This document shows, piece after piece, positions 17,637-25,793 of a stretch of DNA of 64,000 nt (within the stretch, counting starts at the first letter, position 1; every line of letters begins with the position of its first letter). The translations under genes were made by a program, and so were the position numbers. Below the pieces are notes generated by a model. The model saw nothing but the letters and a program-made list of their open reading frames with translations. It had not been told where the DNA came from and made no database searches. Source of the stretch: Prevotellaceae bacterium KH2P17 (GTDB lineage Bacteria; Bacteroidota; Bacteroidia; Bacteroidales; Bacteroidaceae); assembly GCA_900199655.1 (NCBI GenBank), contig FZRE01000006.1, forward strand, positions 1 through 64,000, in the 5' to 3' direction.

Positions 17637-17909
17637 ATGAAAGCAAAAAAAGGGTTTAATCTTCGCACGGTGTACAATGAAAACATCATTGTGGCCGAAG
17701 GTAAAGAGAATATCGACTACAGCAATATCATCAGTATGAACGAGAGTTCGGCCTATCTCTGGCGGAACATTCAGGGCAAGGAGAGCTTTACGCCCCAAGA
17801 CTTGGCCCTCCTGCTGACCGATGAATACGAGGTAGACGAGGCCACCGCACTGGCCGATGCGCAGAAAATAGCCGACCAGTGGAAAACTGCCGGCATCGTG
17901 GACGACTGA
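17637..17909 (+). CDS. PqqD-family (RiPP recognition element-like) protein
   Basis: 90 residues from the ATG at 17637. The layout is that of the PqqD winged-helix fold: KKGFNLRTVYNENIIVAEG (beta part), then SMNESSAYLWRNIQGKESFTPQDLALLLTDEYEVDEATA (helices), then ALADAQKIADQWKTAGIVDD. PqqD-like domains bind the leader peptide of RiPP precursors. It is 28 nt after the peptidase gene and ends the cassette before a strong bidirectional terminator. Confidence 0.88.
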   Translation: MKAKKGFNLRTVYNENIIVAEGKENIDYSNIISMNESSAYLWRNIQGKESFTPQDLALLLTDEYEVDEATALADAQKIADQWKTAGIVDD

Positions 17910-17935
17910 AACAACCACGCCACCAACTAAAAAAA

Positions 17936-17972
17936 GAGCCTCTGCAGCACAATGTTGCAGAGGCTCCTTTTG
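17936..17972. terminator. Bidirectional terminator
   Basis: Perfect 11-bp stem GAGCCTCTGCA/TGCAGAGGCTC with a 9-nt loop, flanked by A and T runs. It ends the rpoD-to-PqqD stretch and the convergent DPP IV gene. Confidence 0.9.
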
Positions 17973-17992
17973 TTTGGGAATAAAGCCATTGG

Positions 17993-20197
17993 CTACCGGA
18001 GATGCTCCATGAACCAGCTGCTGATTTGCCGCAACAGGTGGTTGCGCGTGTTACCTCCGTAGATGCTGTGGTTGCGGTTGGTGTAAAGGTTCTCCTTGAA
18101 GTCCTTGTCGGCCTGAACCAGAGCTTCGGTATATTCGAACGTGTTCTGCGGATGCACGTTGTCATCAGCCACGCCGTGGCAGATGAGCAAGGCTCCGTGG
18201 AGCTTTTCGGCACGGCCAATCGGGTTGAGTGCATAACCTTCCGGGTTCTCTTTTGGGGTGCGCATGTAGCGCTCGGTGTAAACAGAATCGTAGTACTTCC
18301 AGTTGGTCGGGGGAGCCACTGCAACGCCCGCCTTGAACACATCGCGGCCTTCGCTCATGCTCATCAGGGTGTTGAAGCCGCCAAAGCTCCATCCCCAGAT
18401 GCCTATCCGGTCCTTATCAACATAGGGCAAGCTGCCCATGTAGAGGGCTGTTTCTACCTGGTCGCGCGACTCGAGGTCGCCGATGTGCAGATAGGTGCAT
18501 TTCTCGAACTCTGCTCCCCGGCCGCCGGTACCGCGTCCGTCGACACAAGCAACGATGAAACCTTGCTGTGCCAGATAGCTGTCAAAGGCTCCGCCACTGC
18601 CCATTGAGCCCGCATTCCAGGCGTTCTTGACCTCTTGGCTGGCCGGTCCGCTGTACTGGAAAAGGATGACCGGATATCGCTTGCCGGCATCAAAGTCAGC
18701 AGGTTTGAGCATCCAGCCGTCCAGTTTCACGCCTTCTGACGTGGTGAAGCTGAAAGGCTCGCGCTTGGAGAAGCCGTACTGTGCAGCTTTCGCCTTCAGT
18801 TCCGCATTGTTTTCCAACTCCGAGAGCACCTTTCCGCCGTTGTCCCTTACCGTATATAAATAAGGTGTATTGTAGTCGCTCCACGTGTTGACGAAGTATT
18901 TATAGTCGCCTGAGAAGATGGCGCTGTTCCATCCTTCTTGGTTGGTGAGCCGCTCGGTCTTGCCGTTCTTGTGGGTAACGAATATCTGGCGGTCGTGCGG
19001 ATTGAGCGCGGCGGCCTGGTAATAAACGTCACCCGTGGCCTCATCGTAGCCATATACGGCGGTAATGTCGTAGTTGCCGTCGCCTATCTTGCGCTGCATG
19101 GCGCCGTTCATGTTGTACACGTAGAGGTGCAGATAGCCGTCCCGGTCGCTCGGCACAAGGATGGCAGACTTCCCGATGAGCACTCCTTCCATGGCTTCCT
19201 CTTTCACGTACCGCTTCGATTCCTCCTTCAGCAGCAGCTGCGACACGGTACTTCTGGGATTTACGGCATACAAGTTGAGCTGGTCCTGATGGCGGTTCAT
19301 GGTGTAGATAATCACCTTCTGCGCGTCGTCAGTCATCTTGATTCTCGGAATATAGCCGTCGGCATCGAGCGGAACCAGCAGCTGCCGGGTCTGATGACTC
19401 TTGATATCGTAGCTCCAAGCGGTAACTTTTGAATTGTCTTCGCCGGCCTTCGGGTACTTGTAGGAATAGAGTCCGGGGTAATCGGAGTAAGCTGCGTTCT
19501 CCGGATATGAGCCTTTGAACAACTGGAGCGAATAGGTTTTAACCTTGCTCTCATCGTACTTTATCCAGCAGAGCATAGTGCCGTCGGCATTGAAACAGAA
19601 TGATTGGTTGAAGCCGAACTCCTCTTCGTTCACCCAGTCGGGTATTCCGTTGATGATTTCATTAAACTTTCCGTCCTTGGTTACCTGGCTTTCAGCGTTG
19701 TCGTAAAGCAGTTTTACCAAGTAGATGTTGTTGTCTCTCACGAATGCTACCTGCGTTCCGTCGGGCGACCAAAGGGGAACTTGCTGCTTGCCACCGTCGG
19801 AGAGGCGTTCCAGCTTGGTGCTCTTGATGGTGTAGATATAGAAATCGGCCTTATAGGAGCGGCGGTAGATGCGCTCGGTACGGGTGCGGATAAGCATCTT
19901 CTGACCATCGGGCGACATGATGTAGCCATCAAAATCGCTTATCTTTTCACCCATTGTATTGTTCACATCGAACAAGACGGCCGTCTGCTTGCCGGTCTTG
20001 AACGAGTACTGCACAATCTGCTTGCCGTCCTGGCTAATCTGTGCATACTGGTCGGTACCGCTGATGGGGTCGATGCCGCTAATGGTTTTAGCCGCAAAAG
20101 TGCCGTCGTTCAGCATACGGATATCTATCTTCCCGGCAGCAGAAACAGCCGAGGCCAACATCAAAGTGGCCGCACATACGCATAAACTCTTTCTCAT
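17993..20197 (-). CDS. Dipeptidyl peptidase IV (S9B family), exported
   Basis: 734 residues. Signal peptide about 1-20, a beta-propeller domain (about 40-480) and a C-terminal alpha/beta-hydrolase domain with the triad Ser604 (GWSFGGF), Asp678 (GVADDNVH) and His710 (NRNHSIYG), spaced as in other DPP IV enzymes. It removes Xaa-Pro dipeptides from peptide N-termini in the periplasm. The propeller Glu pair that binds the substrate N-terminus is expected in WVNEEEFGFNQSF (about residue 190). Supports use of proteins as nutrients, common in oral and gut Bacteroidales. Confidence 0.95.
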   Translation of the reverse strand: MRKSLCVCAATLMLASAVSAAGKIDIRMLNDGTFAAKTISGIDPISGTDQYAQISQDGKQIVQYSFKTGKQTAVLFDVNNTMGEKISDFDGYIMSPDGQKMLIRTRTERIYRRSYKADFYIYTIKSTKLERLSDGGKQQVPLWSPDGTQVAFVRDNNIYLVKLLYDNAESQVTKDGKFNEIINGIPDWVNEEEFGFNQSFCFNADGTMLCWIKYDESKVKTYSLQLFKGSYPENAAYSDYPGLYSYKYPKAGEDNSKVTAWSYDIKSHQTRQLLVPLDADGYIPRIKMTDDAQKVIIYTMNRHQDQLNLYAVNPRSTVSQLLLKEESKRYVKEEAMEGVLIGKSAILVPSDRDGYLHLYVYNMNGAMQRKIGDGNYDITAVYGYDEATGDVYYQAAALNPHDRQIFVTHKNGKTERLTNQEGWNSAIFSGDYKYFVNTWSDYNTPYLYTVRDNGGKVLSELENNAELKAKAAQYGFSKREPFSFTTSEGVKLDGWMLKPADFDAGKRYPVILFQYSGPASQEVKNAWNAGSMGSGGAFDSYLAQQGFIVACVDGRGTGGRGAEFEKCTYLHIGDLESRDQVETALYMGSLPYVDKDRIGIWGWSFGGFNTLMSMSEGRDVFKAGVAVAPPTNWKYYDSVYTERYMRTPKENPEGYALNPIGRAEKLHGALLICHGVADDNVHPQNTFEYTEALVQADKDFKENLYTNRNHSIYGGNTRNHLLRQISSWFMEHLR

Positions 20198-20224
20198 AAA
20201 TGATGTTTACTGATTACTTACATG

Positions 20225-20232
20225 CAAATGTA
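20225..20232 (-). promoter_or_regulatory. DPP IV promoter, -7 box
   Basis: TACATTTG on the minus strand, about 27 nt upstream of the start codon. Confidence 0.65.
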
Positions 20233-20379
20233 GCTAAAAAATCTGATACCAGGTAACATGCAGCAACAAAAATAGACGATAATCTCCATCTCCCCGCTTT
20301 CACCTCTTCTCCACCCCGCCTGCCACGTTTCGTTGTCAAATAACAAACAGGAAAAGGGACTGATGACGAAAAATTTGCT

Positions 20380-20387
20380 TACTTTTG
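20380..20387 (+). promoter_or_regulatory. -7 box of the radical SAM gene
   Basis: TACTTTTG ends 8 nt before the ATG at 20396, so the mRNA leader can be only a few nt. Confidence 0.6.
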
Positions 20388-20395
20388 CATACTAT

Positions 20396-21319
20396 ATGGA
20401 GCAATTATACAATGATTTTGGCAGCTGGATACGCGGCAAATTCGCCTTCCGCGTGCAGAAGCTATCGGTAGACGGAGGCTTTTCGTGCCCCAACCGCGAT
20501 GGCCGCATCAGCTTCGGTGGATGCACCTACTGCGATAACCGCACCTTCAACCCGGCCTATTGCGACCGCAGCAAATCCGTTACCCGGCAGCTGGAAGAAG
20601 GCAAGCGCTTCTTTGCACGCAAGTATCCTGACATGAAGTACCTGGCTTACTTTCAGGCTTTTACCAATACTTACGCCCCTTTGCCGCAACTGATGGACAT
20701 GTACGAGGAGGCTTTACAGGTAGAAGACATAGTCGGAATAGTAATTGGAACACGCCCGGACTGCGTTTCCAGCGCCCTGCTCGATAGTTTGCAGGAGCTC
20801 AGCAAGCGCACGTTCGTGCTGGTGGAATACGGTATCGAAAGTGCCAACGACGAAACCTTGCGCCGCATCAACCGCGGACACGACTTCGAATGTAGCCGCC
20901 GTGCCATCGCAGAAACCCACAACCGCGGCATCCTCACCGGCGGACACATCATTCTGGGACTGCCCGGAGAGGATGCCGACGAGAGCATCCGCCAGGCTCC
21001 CCTCATATCATCGCTCCCGCTGGACATCCTGAAGATACACCAGATGCAGATTATCCGCGGCACAGCTCTGGCCCGGAGCTACGCCGAAAAGCCGTTCCAC
21101 GTCTACACGGTAGATGAATACATTACACTGATTATTGCCTACCTGCGCCGTTTGCGCAGTGATTTGGTAATAGAAAGGTTCGTGAGCCAGTCGCCCGCCA
21201 ACCTGCTCATAGCACCCAAATGGGGGCTGAAGAACTACGAATTCACAAATCTGCTCGTCGGCAGACTTCGCAACAGCGGAGCCCGCCAGGGCGATTTGGC
21301 CTACACCATCTGCGAGTAG
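20396..21319 (+). CDS. TIGR01212-family radical SAM protein (YhcC-like)
   Basis: 307 residues from MEQLYNDFG. The cluster region SCPNRDGRISFGGCTYCDN holds the Cys residues of the family [4Fe-4S] site (about 30-48). VLVEYGIESANDETLRRINRGH and GGHIILGLPGEDADES are typical of the family's SAM-binding barrel, and a conserved C-terminal stretch follows. Reaction unknown. The in-frame ORF extends 21 codons upstream over the promoter, so the later Met is preferred. Its 3 prime end overlaps the convergent gldB-like gene by 19 nt. Confidence 0.92.
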   Translation: MEQLYNDFGSWIRGKFAFRVQKLSVDGGFSCPNRDGRISFGGCTYCDNRTFNPAYCDRSKSVTRQLEEGKRFFARKYPDMKYLAYFQAFTNTYAPLPQLMDMYEEALQVEDIVGIVIGTRPDCVSSALLDSLQELSKRTFVLVEYGIESANDETLRRINRGHDFECSRRAIAETHNRGILTGGHIILGLPGEDADESIRQAPLISSLPLDILKIHQMQIIRGTALARSYAEKPFHVYTVDEYITLIIAYLRRLRSDLVIERFVSQSPANLLIAPKWGLKNYEFTNLLVGRLRNSGARQGDLAYTICE

Positions 21320-22101
21320 TCGTCGCTGATGAGCAGCTGCGCCACCGGGATATGCTGGTGCTGGCGCATGTACTTCTCTACTCTGGCCACATATTCGGTC
21401 TTGAAGAAGTTGGTGCCCAGGGCCTTGTTAACCACCCACATCACCTTGCCCATGTGCATGTCCTTCTCGAACTGCGAGCGCGAATCGTACTGCTCCATGG
21501 GATAAAGACTCAAAAGATAGAACGTAAGGCAGTCGGGCACGATGTACCGCCGCGTCATGGTAACCCGCTGGGAGTAGTCATAATACTTGGAATAGAGCGG
21601 ATAATTCTCGCCCATATACTTGTCCAGGCAAATGCCTATCTGGCGGTCGCCCACGATGATGCTGTGGTCCAGCGCACCTATCTGGGCGTACACCTGCGGC
21701 ACGGGGAAGTCGGGAAGAATGGAGCGGAGATTGTCGAACGATGTTTGGAGCTGACTGTTCAGGTCGTCCATGTTGGCATATTCGGCCTCGGTGTCGGCTA
21801 TCAGCATCTGCAACGTAGAGTCCTGGTAAAAGCGCAGGAACTTGTTGCTTATCTCGGGGTCGTTCACCTCGCCTATCTGCAGCACCTTCTCTATCAGCGT
21901 ACGGGTCTCTACGGGGTACTCGATGTTCATCTGCTGCAAGGCCGAGAAGTCGCCCGTAGTAAGATAACGGCTCTCCAGGCGGTCGTAACGCTGCACCTCC
22001 ACGTGAGCGCTACCATCGCTGTCTCCGTTTGGCTTGAGCTTCCACTCGCAGCCCGTACAGAGCATCAACACCGCTATTACTATGAAACTTAATCTTCTCA
22101 C
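21301..22101 (-). CDS. gldB: GldB-family lipoprotein
   Basis: 266 residues. The lipobox LMLCTGC puts the lipidated Cys at residue 18. The body contains PVPQVYAQIGALDHSIIVGDRQIGICLDKYMGENYPLYSKYYDYSQ, matching the GldB gliding-motility lipoprotein family, which is found in non-gliding Bacteroidales too. No other gld genes are nearby, so a motility role here is not implied. It overlaps the convergent radical SAM gene. Confidence 0.8.
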   Translation of the reverse strand: MRRLSFIVIAVLMLCTGCEWKLKPNGDSDGSAHVEVQRYDRLESRYLTTGDFSALQQMNIEYPVETRTLIEKVLQIGEVNDPEISNKFLRFYQDSTLQMLIADTEAEYANMDDLNSQLQTSFDNLRSILPDFPVPQVYAQIGALDHSIIVGDRQIGICLDKYMGENYPLYSKYYDYSQRVTMTRRYIVPDCLTFYLLSLYPMEQYDSRSQFEKDMHMGKVMWVVNKALGTNFFKTEYVARVEKYMRQHQHIPVAQLLISDDYSQMV

Positions 22102-22130
22102 CCTGTATCTTACAATCTCGGTTTCACTCG

Positions 22131-22138
22131 CAAAAGTA
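22131..22138 (-). promoter_or_regulatory. gldB promoter, -7 box
   Basis: TACTTTTG on the minus strand, 29 nt upstream of the start codon. Confidence 0.65.
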
Positions 22139-22271
22139 CTAAAAAATATTTTTTAATCCAAGTGTTTTGCTAAAAAAATTAAATTTTTCGGCATTTTTCG
22201 CCCTTTTCAATAAGAAGTGTAAAACTTCTGCCTGTTTCTTTCTGCCTCTCTGGAGCTCGGGAACCGGATTA

Positions 22272-22403
22272 CGGCAAGCGGCCTTCAGCGGTCCAAAAGT
22301 TATGCTTGCCGGGGCTTGAAGCTATGCTTCAGGAACTTTCGACAAGTGTCGCACATGAATTCGACACTTGTCGCACGATTGTTTGACAAGTGTCAAAAGT
22401 TCC
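22272..22403. repeat. 22-bp-period composite palindrome element, copy B
   Basis: Units start at 22272, 22294, 22316, 22338, 22360 and 22382. The 22316 unit is a TTGAAGCTATGCTTCA hairpin. The next three carry GACA-NN-TGTC. In the last, the flanking pair is T/A (TGACA...TGTCA) instead of C/G, a paired change that keeps the palindrome. Lies past the 3 prime end of the glycosyltransferase gene. Confidence 0.88.
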
Positions 22404-22508
22404 CGGATGATGCCTGTTGCACTCTCACGCCACTCTTTCGGCTACCCCGAAGCAGCGCTCCGGCGGCGTTACAGTCGGCTTGCGGCAAGCCCGCAGGCCG
22501 CCAGGCGG

Positions 22509-23525
22509 TCAGGGCAAGTCGGCATAATGCTTTCTGCCTTTGGCGTAATACTGCCACAGCAAGCTGAACTGGCGCCGCTCGCTGACGGTTTCCACCACAC
22601 GCGATGCCTGTATCCGCGCCCTGTCTTCCTTGAAATCAGGCAGCCAGCTGCGGAAAGCCTTGCGGGCCCGGAATATGGCCTTGAAGTCGCCCACGTTCCT
22701 GTTTACTATCAAAGTCTCGAACGCCGCCAGGTAATCCAGGAACCAGCGCCAGCGCATAACGTGACGGAGTTCCTGCTCGGGTAGGTTCTTGTAGAGCATG
22801 GTGAGGTTGTTGCGGAAGTTCAGGAAGGTCTTCATCGGGTTGCCCTTGGGCAGTGTCCCGCCCCCCACATGGTACACGTAGCTCTCCGGTATGCAGTAGA
22901 TTTTGCGGCCGAGCAGCCGCAGCCGCCAGCACATGTCTATTTCCTCGTTGTGCGCAAAGAAGCGACCGTCGAGCCCGTTCACCCGCCAATAGTCCTCACT
23001 GCGTATCATCAGGCAGGCGCCCGTTGCCCAGAGCACCTCCGTGCGGTAGTCGTACTGTCCGTTGTCAACCTCGACCGTATCGAAAATCCGGCCGCGGCAG
23101 AAGGGGTAGCCGTACTTGTCGAGATAGCCGCCCGACGCCCCCGCATATTCAAAACTGTCCCTGTCGTGCACCGAGAGCAACTTGGGCTGGCAGACGGCGC
23201 ACTCCGGATGGTTGTCCATAAACTCGATGAGCGGCGTCAGCCAGTGGTGCGTTACCTGCACATCCGAGTTGAGCAACAGGTAGTAATCGGCCTCTATTCG
23301 GGCCAGCGCCTTGTTGTAGCCGTCGGCAAAGCCCCAGTTCTGCTCCAGCTGAATGGTCTTGACAGAAGGGAAGTCACGGCGGAGCATAGTCATGGAGTCA
23401 TCGGTCGAAGCGTTATCGGCCACGAAGACAGTGGCCTCATCGCGTGAATATTCCAGCACCGTAGGCAGATACGTACGCAACATAGCCTGCCCGTTCCAGT
23501 TCAGTATGACGATAGCCAGCTTCAT
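22509..23525 (-). CDS. Glycosyltransferase family 2
   Basis: 338 residues. GT-A fold: VILNWNGQAMLRTYLP at the N-terminus, VADNASTDDS (nucleotide binding), LLLNSDVQV (the DxD-like metal site) and, further on, ATGACLMIRSEDYWRVNGLDGRFFAHNEEIDMCWRL, typical of rhamnosyl- or GlcNAc-transferase-like members. A possible membrane-associated amphipathic region lies near the C-terminus. It overlaps mtaB by 4 nt (ATGA), so the two genes are translationally coupled. Acceptor unknown. Confidence 0.93.
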   Translation of the reverse strand: MKLAIVILNWNGQAMLRTYLPTVLEYSRDEATVFVADNASTDDSMTMLRRDFPSVKTIQLEQNWGFADGYNKALARIEADYYLLLNSDVQVTHHWLTPLIEFMDNHPECAVCQPKLLSVHDRDSFEYAGASGGYLDKYGYPFCRGRIFDTVEVDNGQYDYRTEVLWATGACLMIRSEDYWRVNGLDGRFFAHNEEIDMCWRLRLLGRKIYCIPESYVYHVGGGTLPKGNPMKTFLNFRNNLTMLYKNLPEQELRHVMRWRWFLDYLAAFETLIVNRNVGDFKAIFRARKAFRSWLPDFKEDRARIQASRVVETVSERRQFSLLWQYYAKGRKHYADLP

Positions 23526-24886
23526 AAGAGTATGGCTTTGAGTGCCGTTCCGGCATGATTGAACTCGCCCAACCGCACCCGCAGCAGCTGGTTGTCGAAC
23601 TCCTCGCGTGCTTCACGGGCGCTCAGCTCCACGCGGATGTAGTTACGCGTAAAACCGTGCATGGCCTTTCCGCGTGCCGCTTTCTCAAAGAGAACCTCTG
23701 CCTCCTGCCCTATGTGGGCGGCATAGAAGGCATGCGTCTTCTCGTCCGACAGCTTCAGGAGCCGGTTGCTGCGCGCTTTCTTGTCCTTGTCGGCCACCAC
23801 GTAGGGAATGGACAGCGCGCTGGTGCCGGGCCGCTCGGAGTAAGGGAACACGTGGAGCTGGGTTACAGGCAGCGAGTCCAGGAACTCATAACACTCCTCG
23901 AACAGTTCCGGGCGCTCGCCACGGCAGCCCACCATTACATCCACCCCAATGAAGGCATCGGGCATTTTCTCCTTGATGAGCCGTATCTTGTGGGCAAAGA
24001 GCGCCGTGTCATAGCGCCGGTGCATGAGGCGCAGCACCTCATCAGAGCCGCTCTGCAGCGGTATATGGAAGTGCGGCATAAAGGCCCGGCTGCCTGCACA
24101 GTAGTCTATCAGCTCGTCAGTCAGCAAATCGGGCTCCAGGCTCGATATGCGGAAGCGGCTGATACCCTCCACTCCGTCGAGTGCTCTGACGAGGTCGATG
24201 AAGCGCTCGTGGGTGGTTTCGCCGAAGTCTCCGATGTTTACGCCGGTCAGCACGATTTCCTTTCCGCCCTCTGCCGCTGCCCTCCGGGCCTGCTCTACCA
24301 GCGAAGCGATGGTAGGATTGCGGCTGAACCCACGGGCATAAGGTATCGTGCAGTAGGTGCAGAAATAGTTGCAGCCATCCTGAACCTTGAGGAAATAGCG
24401 CGTGCGATTGCCTCTGGAGCACGAAGGCTGGAACGATGTGATATCTTTGGTCCTGACGGAATGGAACTCATGCAACGCCCCGTTGCCGCCTGCCGCATTA
24501 CGAGCAGTGCCGTCTCTGGTGGCCCAGGCGTTGGAGAGATACTGCACCAGGTCGGCTTTCTCGTTGCTGCCCAGCACCAGGTCTACCCCGTCTATACGCG
24601 CCACATAGTCGGGTTTGAGCTGGGCGTAGCAGCCCGTCACCACGACAAAGGAGCCGGGGTTCTCCCTCACCATGCGGTGAATGGCCTGCCGGCACTTGTG
24701 GTCGGCCACCTCGGTAACCGAGCAAGTGTTGATGAGACATATATCCGCGCGCTCTTCCTTCTCCGCTGTCCGCACACCCATGTCCTGCAGCAGCCGGCCG
24801 AAAGTTGAGGTCTCGCTGAAGTTGAGCTTGCAGCCCAGCGTATAGTATTTGGCAGTTTTACCCTGAAAGGCACTCGTATCTATCAT
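23522..24886 (-). CDS. mtaB: tRNA (t6A37) methylthiotransferase MtaB
   Basis: 454 residues from MIDTSAFQG. It adds a methylthio group to t6A37 of tRNAs reading ANN codons. The N-terminal UPF0004 domain starts TLGCKLNFSET and has further Cys at CLINTCSV and CRQA. The radical SAM motif CNYFCTYCTIPYARG is at about 170, and a TRAM domain occupies the last 60 residues. The start is placed after an upstream in-frame ORF because the -7 box lies at 24917-24924. Confidence 0.94.
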   Translation of the reverse strand: MIDTSAFQGKTAKYYTLGCKLNFSETSTFGRLLQDMGVRTAEKEERADICLINTCSVTEVADHKCRQAIHRMVRENPGSFVVVTGCYAQLKPDYVARIDGVDLVLGSNEKADLVQYLSNAWATRDGTARNAAGGNGALHEFHSVRTKDITSFQPSCSRGNRTRYFLKVQDGCNYFCTYCTIPYARGFSRNPTIASLVEQARRAAAEGGKEIVLTGVNIGDFGETTHERFIDLVRALDGVEGISRFRISSLEPDLLTDELIDYCAGSRAFMPHFHIPLQSGSDEVLRLMHRRYDTALFAHKIRLIKEKMPDAFIGVDVMVGCRGERPELFEECYEFLDSLPVTQLHVFPYSERPGTSALSIPYVVADKDKKARSNRLLKLSDEKTHAFYAAHIGQEAEVLFEKAARGKAMHGFTRNYIRVELSAREAREEFDNQLLRVRLGEFNHAGTALKAILL

Positions 24887-24916
24887 ATATATAATAATGT
24901 ATATCCGATTGGAGTT

Positions 24917-24924
24917 GCAAAGAT
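24917..24924 (-). promoter_or_regulatory. mtaB promoter, -7 box
   Basis: TATCTTTG on the minus strand, about 30 nt before the chosen start. Confidence 0.7.
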
Positions 24925-25104
24925 ACAAAATAAAGGAGAAAAAACGACCCTTTAAACCCTTTTTAAACGCGGTGTTGAAGCACGCGAAATACTTTAACCT
25001 CTATTAACTATTTGCAAGCTGTTGATATTCAATGGATTAGAAATTAGTTACAAAACAGACCAAAAAAAAACACAAAAAAAAGTACAGCATATCGAAAAAA
25101 GCCT

Positions 25105-25112
25105 TACCTTTG
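25105..25112 (+). promoter_or_regulatory. Promoter of the small lipoprotein
   Basis: TACCTTTG; the start codon lies about 50 nt downstream. The DNA upstream (24950-25090) is A/T-rich and otherwise featureless. Confidence 0.7.
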
Positions 25113-25163
25113 CAATGTTTTAATAAACAAATGATTGTTTTACAGATTTAAAAAGCAAAGAAA

Positions 25164-25337
25164 ATGAAGAAATTAGTTTTAATGTTCGTAGCTATCGCAG
25201 CTATCTCTTTCGCATCTTGTGGTAACAAAACTGCAGCTCCTGCTGAGGGCGCTGACTCTGACACCGCAATGGTTGACTCTGCTGCCGATTCTGCAGCTGT
25301 TGACTCTGCAGCAACTGATTCTGCTACAGCTGAGTAA
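25164..25337 (+). CDS. Tiny Ala/Asp/Ser-rich lipoprotein
   Basis: 57 residues. The signal peptide KKLVLMFVAIAAISFASC ends in a lipobox with Cys19, followed by GNKTAAPAEG and an acidic low-complexity tail built on a degenerate V/T-D-S-A-A motif (MVDSAADSAAVDSAATDSATAE). The mature part has only about 39 residues and looks disordered. Own promoter and strong terminator suggest a well-expressed gene. Similar tiny acidic lipoproteins are common in Bacteroidales; function unknown. Confidence 0.85.
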   Translation: MKKLVLMFVAIAAISFASCGNKTAAPAEGADSDTAMVDSAADSAAVDSAATDSATAE

Positions 25338-25366
25338 TTATAGCTCGAACTGAAAAATGAGAGACG

Positions 25367-25400
25367 ACCGTCCGGAACCAAGTTCCGGGCGGTTTTTTTG
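25367..25400 (+). terminator. Terminator of the small lipoprotein
   Basis: 12-bp stem ACCGTCCGGAAC/GTTCCGGGCGGT (one G-T pair) followed by seven T. Confidence 0.9.
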
Positions 25401-25480
25401 TTTATACGGGTAGGGGCCCGATGCCGTCCGGCGGCAGTTGAGCGGAAAGGCTGACGTCTGCGACGGGCTCTCCGACCCTC

Positions 25481-25777
25481 TTGAAGCATAGCTCTCACTC
25501 TGCAGGAGCTATGCTTCAACAGGCTCAAAGCATAGCTCTTTTTCGTAACGAGATGGCCTCACTACGATAGTGAGATGGCCTCACTACGATAGTGAGATGG
25601 CCTCACTGCGATAGTGAGATGGCCTCACTGCGATAGTGAGATGGCCTCACTACGATAGTGAGATGGCTTCACTACGATAGTGAGATGGCCTCACTACGAT
25701 AGTGAGATGGCCTCACTGCGATAGTGAGATGGCCTCACTGCGATAAGGAGATGGCCTCCTTACTTCCTTGCGATAAG
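25481..25777. repeat. Longest 22-bp-period hairpin array (two unit types)
   Basis: Three units of GAAGCATAGCTC type (25481, 25503 inverted, 25525) run straight into nine near-identical units and a decayed one (25547 to about 25777), all in 22-bp phase. The second type is CTCACTACGATAGTGAG plus ATGGC; it varies at A/G in the loop, and one unit has C to T. In the last unit both arms change together (AGTGAG/CTCACT to AAGGAG/CTCCTT). The array ends 17 nt from the carB stop codon. No spacer sequences of CRISPR type occur. Confidence 0.93.
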
Positions 25778-25793
25778 TTGACGGGCTTCTTGT

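Noticed and set aside
23555..24808. 417-residue plus-strand ORF
   Set aside because: Antisense shadow of mtaB, which has radical SAM and UPF0004 motifs.
25148..25528. 126-residue minus-strand ORF
   Set aside because: Antisense of the tiny lipoprotein and its terminator; the plus-strand gene has signal peptide, lipobox, promoter and terminator.
25547..25770. CRISPR array
   Set aside because: The repeats are directly contiguous with no variable spacers, and no cas genes are present. The same holds for 9701-9832.
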